Part shown: positions 44,154 through 53,629 of the stretch, one piece after another | Numbering within the stretch: position 1 is the first letter of the stretch | How the letters are laid out: every line of letters begins with the position of its first letter | Assembly (NCBI GenBank): GCA_951394405.1 | Contig: OX596334.1 | Coordinates: 1,612,001 to 1,676,000 of the forward strand | From: Coprinellus micaceus | Lineage: Eukaryota; Basidiomycota; Agaricomycetes; Agaricales; Psathyrellaceae | Reading direction: 5' to 3' | DNA: 64,000 bases | Program-made: the position numbers and the translations under genes | Notes under the pieces: model-generated | What the model saw: only the letters and a program-made list of their open reading frames with translations | Told to the model about the DNA's origin: nothing | Databases searched by the model: none

Positions 44154-46953
44154 ATGCCAGGCGCTCACATTCAGGATGAGTTGCTCGCTAACTCTGCCAG
44201 AGTCACGGTTCAAACACGATATGGGCCTGTGACGGGAGGAAAGGCAGATAACGGAGCAATTGCGTTCTTAGGTATCGCCATTATCGTTTCTCAAGGCGCC
44301 CATGTCCTGAACTCTGCGCAGAAATACCGTATGCCTTGCCTCCAGGGCGATTTGAAGATCCCAAGCCGTTGCCGTCCGACTACTGTTACGAAGCGAAGGA
44401 ATACATCCTTGAGAGCGCCTGTAAGCTTTGGCAGAATGGTTTGCGAAATGCGAGCTGAAGTTGGCGACTTATCGCGGGTGTCCGTATATGGGAATTCCAA
44501 TCTCGGACGCCATCACGCAAACCGGTTCGGGGTTCTCACTGCTCTTGAGGAATCCTGCACAGTATTTAGCCCAGATATATCATGAAAAGCGCATTACTGC
44601 ATTAAAAACACTAATTAACTAACATGACACCATAGCAGCTCGCCTCCTGGGCGACCCACCCTAACCACCCAAACCCTACCTAGCCGAACCAGTTCCGCTG
44701 AGGCCACGTTTGTTGCTGAGTTCACGAGCGCGCCCAAGGGCGCTTAAGAATTGATATACCTGAGCCCTAACATCTAACTAACCAACCCAAACACTAACCT
44801 AAGCCCTAAGCCCTAACCGCCCGCTGCGCGGGCACCCTAACCTACCCTAACAGCCTCGCCTTCGGCGAGGGGGTGAAGTGAAGTGATCCTTCCTCTTATG
44901 GAAAGGATTGGTCAGCACGCGCGTTAGGAACATCAAATTAATTTTCCTTCACTCATTTTTTCACTCAGAGACAGGGCGTTAAGGGCTGAATCAAGTACTT
45001 AGGGTTGAACTCAAGCTTGATGCAGGAGTGTTGAGGAGGAAAAGCAAAAGAGCCCTGAACAGTCACCTCATCCAGCCATCAATCATTGAGTGATCCCGAA
45101 CCCTGGCGAGCCGACTCGCATCGCACGTGAATTGCCATCACAAATCACTCGGCGAAAATGGAATATCCATATACGGACACCCGCGGAAGGTCAAAAACTG
45201 CGAGCTGAGGATCCGTGGTCAGATGGCGTTCAGCCATTGAATGATGGCCAAGCTGCTGGTGAGGGTTGCGAAACTCCGATCTATCGAGTTTAGCGTAACC
45301 TGCCTTGTCCAGATATCCCTTTCAGCGATAAAGTTGGATTGGGTCAACCTACAGAGAATCCGTGAGTGGACCACCTCGACGCAGCCTCTCGTGCACGCTT
45401 ATCGGACGGAAATCTTAGCTTGTTCCTGAACATATACGTTCCGCCTGCTTACCCGTCTCAGAAGGGCTTCCCAGTGAAGGTCTTCATTCATGGAGGGTAT
45501 GTAGATTTACGCTCGTAGCTCTTCGATCCTTATCTGGCGAGGCTCTAGCTTCCTACAGTTTGGATCCCCCCACTCCCTCTCCTCACAAGCGCAATTCGTC
45601 GCCGCAGAGAGGAACGAAGTGTGGGTGAATATTGGATACCGCCTCTCCGCATTCGGTTTCCTCGCGTCGGATAAACACTGGCTCTCTGGAAACTACGGTT
45701 TCAAGGACCAATGGCTCGCTCTCGAATGGGTCAAAGAGAATATTGCTTCGTTCGGAGGTGGGTGCGGCCTGGAACATACGCCATAGCGATGCTGACTTCG
45801 CTGCAGGGGATCCTACAAGCGTCCAGATATCAGGGTTATCTGCCGGTATGCGTCGATACCAGCCTCCCCGATATCATTGTTGACATGTGTCGCCTTTGCA
45901 GGGGCGCACTCAGTCCACCAGCTAATGCACCACGCTCTGACCCTGCCAGAAGGCGTCCAGGCTCCATTCACGTCCGCCGTCCTTCAGTCTAATGCAATGC
46001 TGTAAGCTACCACCTGGCTCCAACATAAACCCGGCCTGACCTCGCAATCCTTTGTCCGCCCATAGAACGAACCCCAAGACACCTCGAGAGCTGCGCCCTC
46101 AGTTCGAGTCTTTATGCAGAGCATTGGGTCTGGATCCCGACGCTGAAGAGGTTGTCGAAACCCTCAAAGACCCCTCAAGGATCCCTTGGACAGCCATCAC
46201 TAAAGTCATTGAGGATCCAGATAACCTGCCGGGCGCGTACAGTACCTTCCGCGGGTGTTTGTCGGATGATTGGATCCAAACCTCACCGGGGCCTATGGAA
46301 CGCCAACGAGACGGTTCGTTCGCGCGCGAACTCAAGAAACGAGGCGTGAAGTTTATCGTGGTCGGGGAGGTATCAGAGGAGTGGTACTTATACTCTATTG
46401 CACATCCTATTTCATCACCCGACGACATCGCGCCTAATTTGGAGAGGTATTTCTCTTCGGACTTGGTGGCCAAGTTGAGGAAGCTGGACCAGGGCGAAGG
46501 GGACATTCAGAGGCGGTTTGGGGAGCTCTTGAGTTTGGTCCAGGTTCACCTTCCCGTGCGCATCTTGGCGAGGGACCTGGCCGCGAGTGGATTCCCTGTG
46601 CTTCGGTACCAAATTCGGTGGGCTCCCGAGCAAGCGAGGCCACTAGGTGAGCCCCTCTTATCCTTGTGCTAAGCCGTGTTTGACATCCAGTAGGGTATGT
46701 TACTCATGGAACGGACCGAGCGTTGTGGGCCCTTCGGCTCCCTTCAATGACAGAGGAGCAGCAGGCGATAGCCAGAAGGTGGCTCGACGTAATCGAGGAG
46801 GAGTGCGAGAAGTTGACGAGCGGTGAAGGTGTGTCCGGGACTGATGATCAGGTGCTCATTCTCGATCATGACACAGCGGTTAAATGGACGAAGGAAGAGC
46901 AGGAAGTGAGAGAACGTTATGGAAGAGCTGTGAAAGAGCTAGGCTTTGATTGA
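44154..46953 (+). CDS. Type-B carboxylesterase/lipase with TE-enlarged intron
   Basis: Alpha/beta-hydrolase of the carboxylesterase type B family. Exons 44154-44271, 44322-44420, 45223-45258, 45313-45361, 45419-45496, 45549-45757, 45807-45845, 45902-46001, 46066-46646 and 46691-46953 sum to 1572 nt, an exact 523-residue frame. Motifs: TRYGPVTGG near the N-terminus, the oxyanion loop VFIHGG, NIGYRLSAFGFLA, GNYGFKDQWLALEWVKENI, and the nucleophile elbow GLSAG (split by an intron) in place of the usual GESAG. No signal peptide is seen, so it is probably intracellular. The second intron, 44421-45222, is 802 nt because a 741-bp element with a 9-bp duplication landed in an original 52-nt intron. 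The donor (GTAAGC) and acceptor (GTCAG) are intact, so the gene may still work. Confidence 0.88.
44450..44458. repeat. Target-site duplication, left copy
   Basis: GCGAGCTGA, repeated exactly at 45200-45208, flanks the element in the carboxylesterase intron. A T precedes both copies, so the duplication could be 9 or 10 bp. Confidence 0.85.
44459..45199. mobile_element. Non-autonomous TIR element in carboxylesterase intron
   Basis: A 741-bp insertion bounded by 9-bp direct repeats (44450-44458 and 45200-45208). Ends are imperfect inverted repeats of about 40 bp. Both start AGTT and share CGCGGGTGTCCGTATATGG in inverted positions (left about 44472-44490, right about 45166-45185). A 9-bp duplication and long TIRs suggest a Mutator-like (MULE) derivative, while hAT would give 8 bp. 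No transposase frame is present. The centre holds telomere-type CCCTAA repeats and hairpins (44640-44870). Outside that block the DNA is AT-richer than the surrounding genes. Confidence 0.8.
44640..44870 (+). repeat. Interstitial telomere-like repeats with hairpins
   Basis: Six CCCTAA hexamers, the complement of the fungal telomere unit TTAGGG, occur at 44659, 44765, 44804, 44811, 44835 and 44845, with many near-variants such as CCTACC and ACTAAC. Four perfect hairpins are mixed in: 44640-44654, 44730-44743, 44819-44833 (GCCCGC-TGC-GCGGGC) and 44854-44870 (CCTCGCC-TTC-GGCGAGG). The whole block lies inside the transposon-like element. Confidence 0.85.
45200..45208. repeat. Target-site duplication, right copy
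   Basis: GCGAGCTGA, identical to 44450-44458; marks the right edge of the element. Confidence 0.85.
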
Positions 46954-47030
46954 AAAATCTGAATAGTGTTGTACGTGCCCTCCTCGCCGCCCCTTATCCT
47001 CATCTGAGAGGAGGCGACATAGTGGCAAGA

Positions 47031-47049
47031 AAGCGCCAACCGGGCGCTT
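47031..47049. repeat. GC-rich hairpin AAGCGCC-loop-GGCGCTT
   Basis: Perfect 7-bp arms with a 5-nt loop between the convergent carboxylesterase and F-box genes; it could form in the 3' UTR of either. It shares its core with the hairpins at 11969, 16800, 44730 and 60883. Confidence 0.6.
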
Positions 47050-47202
47050 AATCCATGGGAAAAGGCGAGTCGCGATCAGGGACTACCAGCTAAAGAGTGG
47101 ATAGTATTGCAAGGTCTACAGTGGGCATTTATCGCTCTACGTAGGCAAAGACGCGGTCTGGTTAAGATGGTAGAGGTCCGAGAACCCTGGACCAAGTGAA
47201 GT

Positions 47203-49257
47203 TCATTCCTCCGTACTAGCAGGATGACACGGTTCTCCGTCACCCGGTTTGTTAGGCACGTCAGTGGCCGGTCTCTGCCCGTCAGCGCTCTGGGGTGAAG
47301 CGAAGGTGTATACGTGGGCGCCTAGGATGACGGTTTTGGCGGTATGGTTGATATGGCCAACCAAATCTTCGACAGTCTCGTGGGGCGTTGAGTTCCATGG
47401 TTGAGGGTCAGCCGACCATAATCCCCCTTTGCTGAAAGTGAGGCAGTCTAGCCATCTACCGCCATTTTCTTGCCAGTCGGTAAGCTTACAGCCTAGGAAG
47501 TCGAAAAAGAGCATGGTTTGTGTCGTGCTTCCATATTCTCCTGGGATTTCATACCCCATATACCTCAAATCCGTAGCGCACGCTTGAAGCGCCTCCTCCA
47601 TGGATCCAAAGAGAATCGCCCGAAGCGCTGGGAAAGGAGGGTCGGATGGCTGCTCGGCCTGCTCTTTGGCCAGACTTGGAGAGTCAGAGCTGGACGTAGC
47701 AGTGGATGCCGGCTCCTCAAATTTGTCGTAGTCACGGGCAAGAGCGTACAGGAATGGCTCCACGATATCCATGCTAGCCCAATCAAGCTGGACCACTTGC
47801 AACGTTTTCAGGCTTCCTAGTTCTCGCCAAAACCCACGAGGAATTAGCTGCTCGGTGACGTCGGTGACGTCGCCGATGGATATCGTGTGGAGGTGAACAA
47901 AGTCGATTGGAATGCGGAACTGGGTGGAACTGTCTGGGGGGAATGGGAAGTACCCCCCTGCGTTCAACATGACCCACGGATTGTCCATCTTTGACATCAT
48001 GAGCTCCCCTGTATCCTGGTCGAAGTATGATTTTGCCTTGTCGCACGTAATGACGAATCCATGCATATCTTTGTGGTCATCCCAAGTTATCTCGATCTGA
48101 TCTGGTGACAAGGAGGTGTCCGCCGGGTTGTAATCAACGAAGTCGCATATGGCCCGTAGGTTGAATTCGTCGTCGGCCTCCCCACATAAAACCTTAAGGC
48201 TGTCCAAGCCGTCATCTGGAATCCTGATTGCCTCCATGATGAGAGACAAGGGGTTGAAATGCCTCGACAAGAGGTGAAGAACTTCGGTGTTCGGGAGTTC
48301 CACTGGAAGTGCCAGGTTTCGAAGAATGTCTTCTAGCCGTGAAATTTGGCAGTTTCAACGAAGGCCGACAAGTAACGTTTTAAGTTGTGGGGATCGATGA
48401 AGGAACGAAACAAAGTCTGCCATAGTCGAGGCCGACAATTTTGGGGTGTCATGAAGAATGAAATGGGTAAGTCGAGAGGAATTGAGGACCGGGGCGTTCC
48501 AAGGAATCCAGATACCCCTCGATTCAATGCATCGAAGGTTCGGCGCCCCCGAGGGGAAAGGGTTTATTCTTATTGGCCCAGAGGTCCCTTCTACCACGAG
48601 ACGCAGCGAATCCAGCAGTATGGCCGGCTCTGCATCCTTTTGGAGGAGATCGGAATCGCGCTGGAGTGTCCAGGGTGTAGTCGCGAGGGCGAGTGACTGG
48701 AGTTGACCGGCTCTGGTGTATAACAGGTTGGAAACACTTTCAATTTCGTGGAGGCCTTGCACGTAGTCGAGATCCAGAGAGATAGGGACTTGCTTAGCGT
48801 TGGCTCGTGCAAAATCCACCAATGCAGGCTTCGTTTTCCCGCAAACCTGGATGTGACACCACAGTCCTGGATCGTTGATAGCAACCGTCCTCCAGCATTG
48901 TGAAACGTGGCACAGATTGAGGGGCAGCTTCATTTTATTTTGCACATGCAGAAACGTGGAGCTGTTGCCAAGTTTGGGTGGCATCCTGGACCTCTTGGGT
49001 GGGCGTGGGGGCGGATTGAGCATGGAGGGAGAATACGCAATAGCCTGGCTGGTGCCGAGGCTGACAAGGAAGATTTTCGAAAGGAGTTCGGGGGGAAGTC
49101 GACTAACGGGAGCCAATAGGTTTCGTTGGTGGCTCAAACATAATTTCTCATCTTTAAACGCAGCATATAAGCGCGATATCTGCTCGGCGAGTTCTATCTG
49201 TAACTGGTTCAGCTTCTCGTCGATAGCGGCTTGGGAAGTCTCCCATTGAGGGCACAT
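47203..49257 (-). pseudogene. F-box/LRR-like protein with one in-frame stop
   Basis: Paralogue of the intact F-box protein at 53630-55660 and of similar size (685 codons). It starts MCPQWETSQAAIDEKLNQLQ at ATG 49257 with a short coiled coil, then the F-box-like core NLLAPVSRLPPELLSKIFLV, LCHVSQCWRTVAINDPGLW, and leucine-rich repeats. At codon 301 a single TGA (48355-48357) interrupts the frame after LKTLLVGLR. Without it the same frame runs on (NCQISRLEDILRNLALPVEL) to TGA 47203. No intron of normal size would remove the stop. A CGA-to-TGA transition is the simplest origin. As it stands it makes a 300-residue protein with the F-box but half of the substrate-binding repeats. Confidence 0.8.
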
Positions 49258-49971
49258 CCTCTTGATTACACTGATCGTGAATGACTGGTTTCAAATTCAC
49301 ATTGCGCGACCGTACTCACAGGTTCAAGACTAGTTGGTGGTTCGAAGGAGACTGAATCTGAGAGAGTGATCACTGTGGGATCATTTCCTGACCTGCACGA
49401 ACGATGCCGGGTCCCACGCTTCGGCTTAAGGGTTGCTTGGTTCGATTGTGTGGTACTAAACGACTGGGAGGGGTGGATGTTCTCGAACATGAGCGATCTA
49501 GAGATACCTGTGAGTTTTATTCCTCTCACTATGCTACCAGATCATGTTTCTTTGATATACCGGTCGAAGTTGTGTGTAGCTCAGAGCGCTGGCCATGGAA
49601 TCGAACCCACCGAGAAAACCCACAAAGATCTCCACATGGGTTATAATTTGCATGTCTTCACTCTCTTCCAGAGCTCGGCGGTACCAAAGTCCTTTGGCGT
49701 CTGGCTCGGACGGTTTGGCGCCCGTGCGGCGTGCACCGAGGGGCGAGAGGCAGTGCCAATCACGTGCCTCACAAGGCGCTGCGGGGTGGGCACGGCCGCG
49801 CAACCAGGTCTTCCTCGTTCTTACACCTTGAACCTCAGATTCTCGTCGCACGAGTGTACCCAACTACAATATAGACTCTAGGCGCGATAGGAGAACCAGA
49901 CGGTGAGTGTCAAGCCTCGATCAGGTCTGAGCAATGCCCTGACGTAGCGAATGTTGCAGGTTCTTGTCACT
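49258..49971. other. Divergent intergenic region
   Basis: About 700 bp between the F-box gene (minus) and the Abp1-like gene (plus). Open frames on both strands overlap and none has support. Confidence 0.4.
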
Positions 49972-52551
49972 ATGTCCTTACAGGTCAACATCTCGAGCAA
50001 AGAGATCGCAGATGCATACGAGAACGTCGTTAGCGGAACCGGCATAAACTGGGCGATCTTTACATATACGGGCGCAACAAACGATCTCAAGGTCCAAGCA
50101 ACTGGTGACGGTGGACTGGAAGAACTGGAGGAAGAGTTCTCTGACGGCAGGTCAGTACCACAAGCTTCTCGCTAGATTGGAATCGGGCCCTTTAATTAAC
50201 ATACATTTGTATTGCAGAGTGCAGTATGCGTTCACAAGGGTTATCGAACCGCATGTAAGTGAGAAGATGGGCTGAGATGTGGACTTGTGAAGCTTATCCG
50301 TCGCCTGGTGTCTATAGAGCCAGCTTCCGAAGCTCGTCCAGATCAACTGGTGTGGCGATGGTGTACCTGAAGTCAAGAAAGGTCTCTTCCATACGCATTC
50401 CAAGACGGTGGCCAACTTCCTGCGGGGAACACACGTCGTCATCAATGCTCGCAATGAGGTACGTCGATTCATTCAATGTCTGATAGCTGGGAAATGACCT
50501 CGTTTGTTGGAAGGGCGATGTCACTCCAGAGATCATCATGAAAAGGGTCGAAGGGGCGTCTGGTGCAAAGTACTCTGTTCAGAAGGAGGCGCCCCGCAAA
50601 GCCGAGCCGATTGCCCCTCCTCGCAGCAGTTATACCCCTGTCGGGAAGGTCGACATGTCCGCTCTGAAGCGCAGTGTTCCTCCCGCTCCCAAACCTGCTC
50701 CCCCTCCTGCAGCGAAGCCGACCCCATCCGCTGCGTCATTGTACGGAAGGGCCGCAACCTTGACGAGTGGTTCAGCCCCCGCTGACGCGTGGCCAGAGGA
50801 GAGGCCAGCTGCGCGGGCTCTGCCGACTGCTAGTCGTCCTCCCACCCTTCCTACAACTTCAAGACCTGCTTTCAGTGCAATGGTGTGTCGCATTCAGCTC
50901 AGCTATTATGCCCGGTTGCTCACCCTAGACTCAGCGACCGGCCTTCAGTGCGTCCCCTGCGGCTCCATCTCCTCCGCCGCCGCCACCTCGCGCTCCTTCT
51001 CCGCCGCCTGCACCTCCTGCTGCACCTGCCCCCCCTTCAGCTTCCATCACCCCGACCAAACCTACAGAAGAGGATAAGATCGAGCCATTGAAGACCTCTT
51101 GGACTCCAGTAGCCCTCCCTGCTCCTAAGAAACTGAAGAACCCCTTCGCAGCATTCGAGCAGCAGCAGCAGCAACCTACCCCGCTTGCCCCGTCCCCGTC
51201 CGGCAAGAAACTTACCTGGAGCGAGCGTCAGGCATTGGCCAAGAAGCAGCAGGAAGAGGAGGAGGCCAAGAGCCGTGCGTCGACTGCTTACACTCCCGCC
51301 AATACTTTGGGATCAGTCTCGAAGCCTGCTTTCGGACGTGCTACAGTCGCCCATAGCGCACCAAGGAACTTTGGCGCTGGAGCTGTCGCCATAGGAGCCG
51401 GTGTCGCTGCGGGTGCGGTTGGTGCGGGCGTGGCTGCCTCGGCGTTTTCGTCTCGCGAACCCGAACCCGAGCCAGAGCCAGAGGAACCAACATGGGAGCC
51501 TGAACCCGAGACCCCCGCGGTGAGCCTTTTTCATTCTCGCCATCTATTGAACGTGTGTCTGACGCTTCTTCACCTAGCCTCCCCCGCCGCCGCCTCCTCC
51601 GCCTCCGCCTCCCAGGGTTCCTGAACCTGAACCTGAGTATGAGGTGGAGCCCGAGTACGAGGCCCCTCCTCCACCTCCCCCGCCACCACCACCTCCTCCT
51701 CCTCCTCCGGCCAGAGCTCTTGAACCAGCGCCTGAACCAGAGCCCGAATACGAGGCACCCCCTCCGCCCCCTCCGCCACCGCCGCCACCGCCGCCACCGC
51801 CACCTGCGCCTCCAGTCGCCCAGGTCGCGTCGCTGTCCATCCAGGAGCCAGAGCTAGAGCCCGCCGCTCAGTCCTACGGAAAAGGAGTTGTCGCTGTCGT
51901 GCTCTACGACTATGAGGCGACTGAGGATAACGAGATCAATCTCGCGGAAGGCGAGTACGTTGAGCAGATTGAAGAGATCGACGAGGGGTGGTGGTCTGGT
52001 ACCAAGAGCGATGGGCAGACCGGCCTTTTCCCTGCCAATTATGTGGATGTCGTCCAGACTGGCGACGCCGAACCTGAGCCAGAAGCTGAAGCGCCACCCC
52101 CGCCACCCCCGCCTCCTCCGCCCCCACCTCCTGTAAGTGGAATCGTTCATTCAAGTCTCGATGGATGCAGTATATTGATATTACTGATCCAGCCTGCTCC
52201 TGCCGCTCCTGCTGCTCCTCCCCCACCTCCTCGCGCCCCAACGCCTCCTCCCCAGGACAATGGGATCACTGCGCTTGCGCTTTATGAGTACGTTTTCCTG
52301 TGCATTTTGCGACCACGCTCTTCACATCCATCTTTTGTTCTAGCTACGATGCCGCTGAGGACAATGAGATCACCTTCCGCGAGGGAGAACTCATCACGGA
52401 GATCGAGCCTGCGTCAGAGGATTGGTGGCAGGGCAAGAGCCCCAGGGGCGAAGTTGGCCTCTTCCCAGGTGAGGAAAATCTGTCAGCTGGGGTGTTGCCT
52501 GCGATGCTAACTCCCCTTATCTTAGCTAACTACGTCGAGGTTCAAGAGTGA
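49972..52551 (+). CDS. abp1: Abp1/drebrin-like actin-binding protein
   Basis: Cortical actin-patch protein linking F-actin to endocytosis. It starts MSLQVNISSKEIADAYENVV; the N-terminal ADF-homology domain continues through VQYAFTRVIEPH, KLVQINWCGDGVPEVKKGLF and NFLRGTHVVINARNE. A long linker has KRSVPPAPKPAPPPAAKP, a small KLTWSERQALAKKQQEEEE helix, Glu-Pro repeats (EPEPEPEPEEP) and several poly-Pro runs of up to about 16 residues. Two SH3 domains follow: VLYDYEATEDNEINLAEGEY with EGWWSG and GLFPANYVDV, and a second with YDAAEDNEITFREGEL, DWWQGK and a terminal ANYVEVQE. About nine exons; the stop is at 52549-52551. The Pro runs could bind SH3 partners or its own SH3 domains. Confidence 0.92.
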
Positions 52552-53236
52552 TGACCTGGTAGAAGTGAATTGATCAGGAGAAGGACGAAGTGAGAGCGTA
52601 CTGGGACTTGGTGGTAATGAATAGAAAGTAGGTTGGGTGGATTGGAAATAATTGACTTTCCCGATTACGATGTTCACAGCTGGCACACCTTATGGTTTTA
52701 GTAGACGCTAAGAATACGAGTGGATGGATTTGTCTCTTGTTAACATTGTGGGTCAGGAACATGGGATCTACATTGCGGTACAGGACTTTCTACCTTTAGG
52801 CTGTAATTCCGCTCCTTCGACACGGCATTCGCTGGGTCCTACCTGAAGACGGCGGATGGGTTTCCAGAGGAGATGCGACGCCCACTTTTACTTGAATTCG
52901 CGGCGCTTTCCGACGACTCGCGCAAGTGGACGACGATTGAACGTTGAAGGGTATATGGGACTTTGACTGGGGCAAGCCTTCGGGTACGTATCGTTTGTAT
53001 CTATCCACCAAAGCAAAGGCTCATCGCCGCTGCTCGCCGCTAGTATATCTGCACGTACAGAGAGAGGGCCTACCCAGTCTATCCTTCGGTCGTGGGCGTC
53101 TACTCTGAATCCTTGCTAAGAGAAAGTTTCTGGGGTTCCTCGTGATTAGCTACGGTTGGGGTGGGCTGACTACACACCTGTCCGGGCAACTTGAAATCTT
53201 CTTCCAGACAATGCCATCCACGATTAGACGCCCATC
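52552..53236. other. Intergenic region
   Basis: Between the Abp1-like gene and the tRNA gene. No coding region is supported. Confidence 0.4.
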
Positions 53237-53325
53237 GCATCAATGGGGTAGTGGTAACCTGGGTCGTTGCCATCGTCGAAACGCGTTGTTTCGACCCGCC
53301 GGGGGTTCAATTCCCCCTTGATGCA
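53237..53325 (+). tRNA. tRNA-Gly(GCC) with intron
   Basis: Read directly from the sequence. The 7-bp acceptor stem pairs GCATCAA (53237-53243) with TTGATGC (53318-53324), with discriminator A at 53325. The T arm is GGGGG-TTCAATT-CCCCC at 53301-53317. The anticodon stem pairs GGTCG (53262-53266) with CGACC (53292-53296). The anticodon GCC is at 53269-53271. An 18-nt intron, 53273-53290, sits one base 3' of the anticodon, the canonical position. CCA is not encoded, as usual in eukaryotes. Confidence 0.93.
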
Positions 53326-53629
53326 AGGAGCCCTCCCTCTTCCGAGTGTAGCCCAAGGCATGGTCTTTTTTCGCGGAATTTTCTCCACTACTCGACCATT
53401 GACCAGGTCTGCCGCAGACTGCAGTGCCGCTCTGCGCTCAAATTTTAGCTCGATCGCTACACGCCACCCAACTCGGACGCATCATGATGACGTTCGGCGT
53501 CAAAATCGGTTGATGAAATATCAACGCTTCTTGCTCCTCTTCCACCACCATTCAGAGTGTAGGCAGTTGGTGTACGTACGCCCAAACATTTTCCTAACCA
53601 ATTAACACTCCTCCAGGGGTCAGGGTATC
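53326..53629. other. Short spacer before F-box gene
   Basis: Holds the tRNA 3' flank and the F-box promoter. No other feature was seen. Confidence 0.35.

Noticed and set aside
44761..44850. Chromosome end
   Set aside because: The CCCTAA units are few, degenerate and flanked by gene exons and by element ends with a target duplication, so this is interstitial.
51574..51840. Glycine-rich open frame on the minus strand
   Set aside because: It is the complement of the poly-Pro coding repeats of the Abp1-like gene.
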